Shown piece after piece: positions 55,497 to 64,000 of a DNA stretch of 64,000 nucleotides; within the stretch, counting starts at the first letter, position 1, and each line of letters opens with the position of its first letter. The position numbers and the translations under genes are program-made. Below the pieces are notes generated by a model, which worked only from the letters and a program-made list of their open reading frames with translations, searched no databases and was not told the DNA's origin. Source of the DNA: Hippophae tibetana. Taxonomy: Eukaryota; Streptophyta; Magnoliopsida; Rosales; Elaeagnaceae. The stretch lies in assembly GCA_037013495.1 (NCBI GenBank), contig CM072801.1, positions 101,439,816 to 101,503,815 of the forward strand. Direction: 5' to 3'.

Positions 55497-57712
55497 ATGA
55501 GAAAATGTTTACTTTTTTTCATATCCACTTATTTTCGTTTCCTTATCTTTTCTCACTATTTTCTTTACTTTTTAAGTGTTGATTCCCAGCAAAATCTAAT
55601 TCATTCGAATTTTGGTGCCTTCCTCCTACATGAAAAAAGGTTACTGCAATAACTTGTTTTAGAAATCATTTGTAAAAAGTTTGTTACCTAGCAAGAAATA
55701 TTTCTATGTTGCAAGCGCACAATATTTCCCCTTATCTTTCGTTGCTTCTTACTCTTCGAATGGGTTTGGAATAAGATTATAAGGTAGAAAGGAAAAACAC
55801 AATGTTAAATTCATTACGGTACATTCCAACAAAACTAGAATAATTTATAAATATCGTAAGAATATTGATGTCATAAAAGAATTAAGAATGAGAAGTACTA
55901 ATCTCTTATTAAAAACAATTAATTAAGAAAAAATATGAAGTTTGATTGTTTCGAATTTTAAGACGTAGTATATTCCGTTTAAATATTTCATAATAGTAAG
56001 GAAATAATATTTGGAATATTTATTTACCCTGTTTCTATACTAAAATAGAAATGAGAAAATGTTTAATTTTTTTCATTTCCACTTATTTTATTTTCCTTAT
56101 CTTTTCTCACTATTTTCTTTACTTTTTAAGTGTTGATTCCCAGCAAAATCTAATTCATTCGAATTTTAGTGCCTTCCTCCTACATGAAAAAAGGTTACCA
56201 CAATAACGTGTTTTAGAAATCATTTGTAAAAAGTTTGTTACCTAGCAAGAAATATTTCTATGTTACAAGCACACAATATTTCCCTTTATCTTTCGTTGCT
56301 TCTTACTCTTCGAATGGGTTTGGAATAAGATTATAAGGTAGAAAGGAAAAATTCAATGTTAAATTAATTACGGTACATTCTAACAAAACTAGAATAATTT
56401 ATAAATATGGTAAGAATATTGATGTCATAAAAGAATTAAGAATGAGAACTACTGATCTCTTCTTTAAAAAACTTAATTAACAAAAATTATGAAGTTTCAA
56501 GATTTGGCATTTTAAGACGTAATATATTCCGTTTAAATATTTCAAAATAATAGGGAAATAAAATTTGGAGTATTTATTTCCCCTATTTCTATTGTAAAAT
56601 AGAAATGAGAAAATGTTTACTTTTTTTCATATCCACTTATTTTCGTTTCCTTATCTTTTCTCACTATTTTCTTTACTTTTTAAGTGTTGATTCCCAGCAA
56701 AATCTAATTCATTCGAATTTTGGTGCCTTCCTCCTACATGAAAAAAGGTTACTGCAATAACTTGTTTTAGAAATCATTTGTAAAAAGTTTGTTACCTAGC
56801 AAGAAATATTTCTATGTTGCAAGCGCACAATATTTCCCCTTATCTTTTGTTGCTTCTTACTCTTCGAATGGGTTTGGAATAAGATTATAAGGTAGAAAGG
56901 AAAAACACAATGTTAAATTCATTACGGTACATTCCAACAAAACTAGAATAATTTATAAATATCGTAAGAATATTGATGTCATAAAAGAATTAAGAATGAG
57001 AAGTACTAATCTCTTATTAAAAACAATTAATTAAGAAAAAATATGAAGTTTGATTGTTTCGAATTTTAAGACGTAGTATAATCCGTTTAAATATTTCATA
57101 ATAGTAAGGAAATAATATTTGGAATATTTATTTACCCTGTTTCTATACTAAAATAGAAATGAGAAAATGTTTAATTTTTTTCATTTCCACTTATTTTCTT
57201 TTCCTTATCTTTTCTCACTATTTTCTTTACTTTTTAAGTGTTGATTCCGAGCAAAATCTAATTCATTCGAATTTTGGTGCCTTCCTCCTACATGAAAAAA
57301 GGTTGCCGCAATAACGTGTTTTAGAAATCATTTGTAAAAAGTTTGTTACCTAGCAAGAAATATTTCTATGTTGCAAGCACACAATATTTCCCTTTATCTT
57401 TCGTTGCTTCTTACTCTTCGAATGGGTTTGGAATAAGATTATAAGGTAGAAAGGAAAAATTCAATGTTAAATTAATTACGGTACATTCTAACAAAACTAG
57501 AATAATTTATAAATATGGTAAGAATATTGATGTCATAAAAGAATTAAGAATGAGAAGTACTGATCTCTTCTTTAAAAAACTTAATTAACAAAAATTATGA
57601 AGTTTCAAGATTTGGCGTTTTAAGACGTAATATATTCCGTTTAAATATTTCAAAATAATAGGGAAATAAAATTTGGAGTATTTATTTCCCCTGTTTCTTT
57701 TGTAAAATAGAA
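55497..57712 (+). repeat. Dimer higher-order repeat (1,108 bp), two copies
   Basis: Copies start at 55497 and 56605; the second monomers are anchored at 56051 and 57159. Shared markers are GTTTCGAATTTTAAGACG and AAAATTCAATGTTAAATTAATTACGG in the second monomer, and GGTTACTGCAATAAC with AAATATCGTAAG in the first. Private differences include CATTTTAAGACG versus CGTTTTAAGACG at the first junctions and TATAATCCG in the second copy. Confidence 0.9.
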
Positions 57713-60484
57713 ATGAGAAAATGTTTAATTTTTTTCATATCCACTTGTTTTAGTTTCCTTATCTTTTCTCACTATTTTCTTTACTTTTTAATTGTTGATT
57801 CCCAGCAAAATCTAATTCATTCGAATTTTGGTGCCTTCCTCCTACATGAAAAAAGGGTACCGCAATAACGTGTTTTAGAAATCATTTGTAAAAAGTTTGT
57901 TACCTAGCATGAAATATTTCTATGTTGCAAGCGCACAATATTTCCCCTTATCTTTCGTTGCTTCTTACTGTTCGAATTGGTTTGGAATAAGATTATAAGG
58001 TAGAAAGGAAAAACACAATGTTAAATTCATTACGGTACATTCTAACAAAACTAGAATAATTTACAAATATGGTAAGAATATTGATGTCATAAAAGAATTA
58101 AGAATGAGAAGTACTGATCTCTTCTTTAAAAAACTTAATTAACAAAAATTATGAAGTTTCAGGATTTGGCGTTTTAAGACGTAATATATTCCGTTTAAAT
58201 ATTTCAAAATAATAGGGAAATAAAATTTGGGGTATTTATTTCCCCTATTTCTATTGTAAAATAGAAATGAGAAAATGTTTACTTTTTTTTATACCCACTT
58301 ATTTTCGTTTCCTTATCTTTTCTCACTATTTTCTTTACTTTTTAAGTGTTGATTCCCAGCAAAATCTAATTCATTCGAATTTTGGTGCCTTCCTCCTACA
58401 TGAAAAAAGGGTACCGCAATAACGTGTTTTAGAAATCATTTGTAAAAAGTTTGTTACCTAGCATGAAATATTTCTATGTTGCAAGCGCACAATATTTCCC
58501 CTTATCTTTCGTTGCTTCTTACTCTTCGAATTGGTTTGGAATAAGATTATAAGGTAGAAAGGAAAAACACAATGTTAAATTCATTACGGTACATTCTAAC
58601 AAAACAAGAATAATTTACAAATATGGTAAGAATATTGATGTCATAAAAGAATTAAGAATGAGAAGTACTGATCTCTTCTTTAAAAAACTTAATTAACAAA
58701 AATTATGAAGTTTCAGGATTTGGCGTTTTAAGACGTAATATATTCCGTTTAAATATTTCAAAATAATAGGGAAATAAAATTTGGGGTATTTATTTCCCCT
58801 ATTTCTATTGTAAAATAGAAATGAGAAAATGTTTACTTTTTTTTTATACCCACTTATTTTCGTTTCCTTATCTTTTCTCACTATTTTCTTTACTTTTTAA
58901 GTGTTGATTCCCAGCAAAATCTAATTCATTCGAATTTTGGTGCCTTCCTCCTACATGAAAAAAGGGTACCGCAATAACGTGTTTTAGAAATCATTTGTAA
59001 AAAGTTTGTTACCTAGCATGAAATATTTCTATGTTGCAAGCGCACAATATTTCCCCTTATCTTTCGTTGCTTCTTACTCTTCGAATTGGTTTGGAATAAG
59101 ATTATAAGGTAGAAAGGAAAAACACAATGTTAAATTCATTACGGTACATTCTAACAAAACTAGAATAATTTACAAATATGGTAAGAATATTGATGTCATA
59201 AAAGAATTAAGAATGAGAAGTACTGATCTCTTCTTTAAAAAACTTAATTAACAAAAATTATGAAGTTTCAGGATTTGGCGTTTTAAGACGTAATATATTC
59301 CGTTTAAATATTTCAAAATAATAGGGAAATAAAATTTGGGGTATTTATTTCCCCTATTTCTATTGTAAAATAGAAATGAGAAAATGTTTACTTTTTTTTA
59401 TACCCACTTATTTTCGTTTCCTTATCTTTTCTCACTATTTTCTTTACTTTTTAAGTGTTGATTCCCAGCAAAATCTAATTCATTCGAATTTTGGTGCCTT
59501 CCTCCTACATGAAAAAAGGGTACCGCAATAACGTGTTTTAGAAATCATTTGTAAAAAGTTTGTTACCTAGCATGAAATATTTCTATGTTGCAAGCGCACA
59601 ATATTTCCCCTTATCTTTCGTTGCTTCTTACCGTTCGAATTGGTTTGGAATAAGATTATAAGGTAGAAAGGAAAAACACAATGTTAAATTCATTACGGTA
59701 CATTCTAACAAAACTAGAATAATTTACAAATATGGTAAGAATATTGATGTCATAAAAGAATTAAGAATGAGAAGTACTGATCTCTTCTTTAAAAAACTTA
59801 ATTAACAAAAATTATGAAGTTTCAGGATTTGGCGTTTTAAGACGTAATATATTCCGTTTAAATATTTCAAAATAATAGGGAAATAAAATTTGGGGTATTT
59901 ATTTCCCCTATTTCTATTGTAAAATAGAAATGAGAAAATGTTTACTTTTTTTTTATACCCACTTATTTTCGTTTCCTTATCTTTTCTCACTATTTTCTTT
60001 ACTTTTTAAGTGTTGATTCCCAGCAAAATCTAATTTATTCGAATTTTGGTGCCTTCCTCCTACATGAAAAAAGGGTACCGCAATAACGTGTTTTAGAAAT
60101 CATTTGTAAAAAGTTTGTTACCTAGCATGAAATATTTCTATGTTGCAAGCGCACAATATTTCCCCTTATCTTTCGTTGCTTCTTACTCTTCGAATGGGTT
60201 TGGAATAAGATTATAAGGTAGAAAGGAAAAACACAATGTTAAATTCATTACGGTACATTCCAACAAAACAAGAATAATTTATAAATATGGTAAGAATATT
60301 GATGTCATAAAAGAATTAAGAATGAGAAGTACTAATCTCTTATTAAAAACAATTAATTAAGAAAAAATATGATGTTTGATTGTTTCGCATTTTAAGACGT
60401 AGTATATCGCGTTTAAATATTTCATAATAGTAAGGAAATAATATTTGGAATATTTATTTACCCTGTTTCTATAGTAAAATAGAA
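57713..60484 (+). repeat. Homogeneous single-monomer block, five copies
   Basis: Anchors 57713, 58267, 58821, 59376 and 59930, at 554-555 bp. All five share GGGTACCGCAATAACGTG and CCTAGCATGAAATATTTC; the first four also share TTCGAATTGG and TTTACAAATATGG. The first unit begins like trimer type C (TTTCTTTTG, TTTAATTTTTTTCATATCC), the last ends like the general family, and the middle ones are almost identical. Length differences come from the T-run before ATACCCAC (58280, 58840, 59390 and 59945 regions). This is amplification with a period of one monomer. Confidence 0.9.
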
Positions 60485-60718
60485 ATGAGAAAATTTTTAA
60501 TTTTTTTCATTTCCACTTATTTTCTTTTCCTTATCTTTTCTCACTATTTTCTTTACTTTTTAAGTGTTGATCTCTTCTTTAAAAAACTTAATTTGCAAAA
60601 TTATGAAGTTTGATTGTTTAGCGTTTTAAGACGTAGTATATTCCGTTTCAATATTTCATAATAGTAAGGAAATAACATTTGGAATATTTATTTACCCTCT
60701 TTCTATTGTAAAATAGAA
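60485..60718 (+). repeat. Internally deleted monomer (234 bp)
   Basis: From this anchor the sequence is normal to GTGTTGAT near 60571. It then jumps directly to CTCTTCTTTAAAAAAC, which normally lies about 320 bp further on. The next anchor is at 60719, only 234 bp away. The parental sequences at the two ends, GTGTTGATTCCC and GTACTGATCTCTT, share TGAT, and the join (60568-60571) is exactly this 4-bp microhomology. This is a simple deletion inside one copy. Confidence 0.92.
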
Positions 60719-61824
60719 ATGAGAAAATGTTTAAGTTTTTTCTTCTCCACTTATGTTCTTTACCTAATGTTTTCTCACTATTTTCTTTACTTTTTAAGTC
60801 TTAATTCCCAACAAAATATAATTCATTCGAATTTTGGTGCCTTCCTCCTACATAAAAAAGGTTACCGCAATAACTTGTTTTAGAAATAATTTGTAAAAAG
60901 TTTGTTACTTAGCAAGAAATATTTCTATGTTGCAAGCACACAATATTTCCCCTTATCTTTCGTTGCTTCTTCCTCTTGGAATGGGTTTGGAATAATATTA
61001 TAAGGTAGAAAAGAAAAAAAATGTTAAATTCATTACGGTACATTCCAACAAAACTAGAATAATTTATGAATATGGTTAGAAGATTGATTGTCATAATAGA
61101 ATCAAGAATGAGAAGTACGGATCTATTATTTAAAAAACTGAATTAAGAAAAATTATGATATTTTATTGTTTGGCATTTTAAGACGTAATATATTGCGTTT
61201 AAATATTTCATAATAATAAGGAAATAAAATTTGGAGTATTTATTTCCCCTGTTTCTATTGTAAAATAGAAATGAGAAAATGTTTAATTTTTTTCATTTCC
61301 ACTTATTTTCTTTTACTTATGTTTTCTCACTACTTTCCTTACTTTTTATGTCTTGATTCCCAGCAAAATCTAATTCATTCGAATTTTGGGCCTCCCTCCT
61401 ACATGAAAAAGGTTACCGCAATAACTTGTTTTAGAAATCATTTGTAAAAAGTTTGTTAACTAGTAAGAAATATTTCTATGTTGCAAGCGAACAATATTTC
61501 CCCTTATCTTTCGTTACTTCTTACTCTTGGAAAGGGTTTGGAATAAGATTATAAGGTAGAAAGGAAAAAAAACAATGTTAAATTCATTACGGTAAATTCC
61601 AACAAAACTAGAATAATTTATAAATATGGTTAGAAGATTGATTGTCATAATAGAATCAAGAATGAGAAGTACGGATCTATTATTTAAAAAACTGAATTAA
61701 GAAAAATTATGATGTTTTATTGTTTGGCATTTTAAGACGTAATATATTGCGTTTGAATATTTCATAATAATAAGGAAATAAAATTTGGAGTATTTATTTC
61801 CCCTGTTTCTATTGTAAAATAGAA

Positions 61825-62109
61825 ATGAGAAAATGTTTAATTTTTTTCATTTCCACTTATTTTCTTTTACTTATGTTTTCTCACTACTTTCTTTACTTTT
61901 TATGTCTTGATTCCCAGCAAAATCTAATTCATTCGAATTTTGGTGCCTCCATCCTACATGAAAAAGGTTACCGCAATAACTTGTTTTCGAAATCATTTGT
62001 AAAAAGTTTGATAACTAGTAAGAAATATTTCTATGTTGCAAGCGCACAATATTTCCCCTTATCTTTCGTTACTTCTTACTCTTGGAAAGGGTTTGGAATA
62101 AGATTATAA
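61825..62109 (+). other. 94-codon open stretch of the monomer frame (first stop changed to TCG)
   Basis: In this divergent copy codon 55 is TCG instead of the usual TAG, so the frame runs from ATG to the TAA at codon 95. It starts MRKCLIFF and ends GFGIRL. The divergent neighbours anchored at 60719 and 61271 keep TAG, so this is probably a single-copy change rather than a preserved gene. Nothing around it (promoter, unique flank) supports expression. I would not call it a gene. Confidence 0.2.
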
Positions 62110-62931
62110 GGTAGAAAGGAAAAAAAACAATGTTAAATACATTAAGGTACATTCCAACAAAACTAGAATAATTTATAAATATGGTTAGAAGATTGATGTC
62201 ATAATAGAATCCAGAATGAGAAGTACGGATCTCTTATTTAAAAAACTTAATTAAGAAAAATTATGAAGTTTGAGGATTTGGCGTTTTAAGACGTAATATA
62301 TTCCGTTTAAATATTTCATAATAATAAGGAAATAAAATTTGGAGTATTTATTTCCCCTCTTTCTATTGTAAAATAAAAATGAGAAAATGTTTAATTTTCT
62401 CATTTCCACTTATTTTCTTTTCCTTATGTTTTCTCACTATTTTCTTTAATTTTTAAGTCTTTATTCCCAGTACAACCTAATTCATTCGAATTTTGGTGCC
62501 TCCCACCTACATGCAAAATTTACCGCAATACCTTGTTTTAGAAATCATTTGTAAAAGGTTTGTTACATAGCAAGAAATATTTCTATGTTGCAAGCGCACT
62601 ATATTTCCCCTTATCTTTCGTTGCTTCTTACTCTTGGAATGGGTTTGGAATAAGATTATAAGGTGGAAAGGAAAAAAAAACAATGTTAAATTCATTACGG
62701 TATATTCCACCAAAACTAGAATAATTTATAAATATGGTAAGAAGATTGATGTCATAAAGCAATCAAGAATGAGAAGTACGGATCTCTTATTTAAAAAACA
62801 TAATTAAGAAAAATTATGAAGTTTGATTGTTTGGCGTTTTAAGACGTAATATATTCCGTTTAAATATTTCATAATAATAAGGAAATAAAATTTGGAGTAT
62901 TTATTTCCCCAGTTTCTATTGTAAAATAGAA

Positions 62932-63216
62932 ATGAGAAAATGCTTAATTTTTTTCATTTCCACTTATTTTCTTTTCCTTTTGTTTTCTCACTATTTTCTT
63001 TACTTTTTAAGTCTTGATTCCCACCAAAATCTAATTCATTCGAATTTTGGTGCCTCCCTCCTACATGAAAAAGGTTACCGCAATAACTTGTTTTTGAAAT
63101 CATTTGTAAAAAGTTTGTTACTTAGCAAGAAATATTTCTATGTTGCAAGCGCACAATATTTCCCCTTATCTTTCGTTGCTTCTTCCTCTTGGAATGGGTT
63201 TGGAATAAGATTATAA
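62932..63216 (+). other. 94-codon open stretch of the monomer frame (first stop changed to TTG)
   Basis: This is the same frame as the copy at 61825, but codon 55 is TTG here, an independent change. It begins with the MRKCLIFF-type hydrophobic N-terminus and ends GFGIRL at TAA 63214-63216. The following A-run (GGAAAAAAAATG) is two bases shorter than the usual spacing, so the downstream part of the frame is out of phase. A functional protein is unlikely. Confidence 0.2.
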
Positions 63217-64000
63217 GGTAGAAAGGAAAAAAAATGTTAAATTCATTACGGTACATTCCAACAAAACTAGAATAATTTATAAATATGGTTAGAAGATTGA
63301 TTGTCATAATAGAATCAAGAATGAGAAGTACAGATCTATTATTTAAAAAACTTAATTAAGAAAAATTATGATGTTTTATTGTTTGGCATTTTAAGAAGTA
63401 ATATATTCCGTTTAAATATTTCATAATAATAAAGAAATAAAATTTGGAGTTTTTATTTCCCCTCTTTCTATTGTAATATAAAAATTAGAAAATGTTTAAT
63501 TTTCTCATTTTCACTTATTTTCTTTTCCTTATGTTTTCTCACTATTTTCTTTACTTTTTATGTCTTGATTCCCAGCAAAATCTAATTCATTCGAATTTTG
63601 GTGCCTCCCTCCTACATGAAAAAGGTTACCGCAATAACTTGTTTTAGAAATCATTTGTAAAAGGTTTGTTAACTAGTAAGAAATATTTCTATGTTGCAAG
63701 CGCACAATATTTCCCCTTATCTTTCGTTACTTCTTACTCTTGGAATGGGTTTGGAATAAGATTATAAGGTAGAAAGGAAAAAAACAATGTTAAATTCATT
63801 AAGGTACATTCCAACAAAACTAGAATAATTTATAAATATGGTTAGAAGATTGATGTCATAATAGAATCCAGAGTGAGAAGTACGGATCTCTTATTTAAAA
63901 AACTTAATTAAGAAAAATAATCAAGTTTGAGGATTTGGCGTTTTAAGACGTAATATATTCCGTTTAAATATTTCATAATAATAAGGAAATAAAATTTGGA

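Larger units (their letters stand above)
1..64000 (+). repeat. Satellite DNA array, ~554-bp monomer, ~115.5 tandem copies
   Basis: The same ~554-bp sequence repeats from end to end in one orientation. I used as anchor the ATG of the ATGRGAAAATG motif and found 116 anchors between 126 and 63484. Intervals are almost all 552-555 bp; exceptions are 557 and 560 near 11.2 kb, 557 near 30.5 kb and one of 234 bp at 60485. Words such as TTTTAAGACGT, GTTACCTAGCAAG and GGAATAAGATTATAAGG recur in nearly every copy. One monomer counted by hand is about 27% G+C. No unique sequence, transposon or gene interrupts the array, so every stretch without a gene here is satellite. The window starts about 125 bp before an anchor and ends inside a monomer, so the array extends beyond both ends. 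A centromeric or heterochromatic location is inference from general knowledge of long satellites. I do not recognise this as a named family. Confidence 0.98.
60719..64000 (+). repeat. Divergent right-hand copies of the satellite
   Basis: Anchors 60719, 61271, 61825, 62379, 62932 and 63484 (the last reads ATT). These units differ from the main array at many more sites: TAAGTCTTGATTCCC or TATGTCTTGATTCCC, runs of seven to nine A in GGAAAAAAAA, TGGTTAGAAGATTG, CATAATAGAATC and AGTACGGATCT. They also differ from one another. A weak three-monomer period is visible: 61825 and 63484 share the GAATCCAGA form and a GTTTGAGGATTTGGCG junction. Higher divergence and lack of recent homogenisation are what array margins usually show. 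No flanking unique sequence is reached within the window. Confidence 0.88.

Noticed and set aside
58693..59990. Two identical 62-codon minus-strand ORFs (58693-58881 and 59802-59990)
   Set aside because: They are the same stretch of satellite in two almost identical monomers, open only where the T-run before ATACCCAC is one base longer. The unit between them, with a shorter run, lacks the ORF.
60485..60718. Insertion of foreign DNA at the irregular monomer
   Set aside because: Both sides of the join are normal satellite sequence meeting at TGAT, so it is a deletion with no inserted bases.
60909..63307. Minus-strand ORFs of 61-68 codons in the divergent right-hand copies
   Set aside because: They are reverse-strand readings of the satellite in copies with altered A-runs. 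Lengths and frames differ from copy to copy and no conserved start is seen.
1..64000. CRISPR array
   Set aside because: Repeats are about 554 bp and contiguous, with no alternation of short repeats and unique spacers and no cas genes.
1..64000. Transposon, LTR element or rDNA spacer repeats
   Set aside because: No terminal repeats, transposase or reverse transcriptase motifs, target-site duplications or rRNA sequence are visible. All units are in one orientation with one period.
1..64000. CENP-B box or telomere repeats
   Set aside because: TTCGAA-containing segments do not match the spacing of the CENP-B box, and no tandem TTAGGG-like or TTTAGGG-like runs occur. TTACCC occurs only as a single word per monomer.
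1..64000. tRNA or other RNA polymerase III genes
   Set aside because: The ATTCGAAT element superficially recalls a B box, but no matching A box, cloverleaf or terminator arrangement is present.

Overview
The whole 64 kb window is one uninterrupted head-to-tail satellite DNA array. The monomer is about 554 bp (usually 552-555) and roughly 27% G+C by hand count of one monomer. I placed 116 successive copies of one anchor, the ATG of the motif ATGRGAAAATG (ATT or ATA in a few copies). It runs from position 126 to position 63484, always on the + strand, and every interval is 552-560 bp except one of 234 bp. I see no gene, RNA gene, transposon, CRISPR array, telomere repeat or unique sequence. Such an array points to a nuclear chromosome of a eukaryote, in centromeric, pericentromeric or other heterochromatic DNA. 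The sequence alone does not name the species. Nothing suggests a prokaryote or a virus.

Monomers differ by small diagnostic variants, and these show higher-order repeats (HORs) whose period changes along the array. Approximate layout: 0-1.8 kb, mixed monomers; 1.8-8.4 kb, a 6-monomer unit (3,323 bp) twice; 8.4-12.4 kb, mixed monomers including a dimer pair; 12.4-21.3 kb, an 8-monomer unit (4,424 bp) twice and almost identical; 21.3-27.3 kb, a rearranged third derivative with hybrid monomers; 27.3-37.8 kb, an irregular mosaic with local period-1, -2, -4 and -9 relationships; 37.8-48.9 kb, a trimer HOR (1,662 bp) with five units and a 4-monomer lead-in; 48.9-55.5 kb, a tetramer HOR (2,215 bp) three times; 55.5-57.7 kb, a dimer (1,108 bp) twice; 57.7-60.5 kb, five nearly identical single monomers; 60.5-64 kb, a monomer with an internal 320-bp deletion followed by clearly more divergent copies, as expected near an array edge.

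Each monomer carries the same internal architecture: a 7-8 bp inverted repeat just before the anchor ATG, helically phased T-tracts in a pyrimidine-rich stretch, a perfect 12-bp palindrome, and a TATA-like/GTAAG segment. The least expected feature is a 143-codon reading frame covering most of the monomer. In many copies it is interrupted only by one TAG and one TAA. In such AT-rich DNA this is more open than chance predicts, and it may be a fossil of a protein-coding ancestor. No current coding function can be supported. The features most worth following up are the shifting HOR periods, hybrid monomers that switch next to the inverted repeat, the microhomology deletion and the fossil frame.
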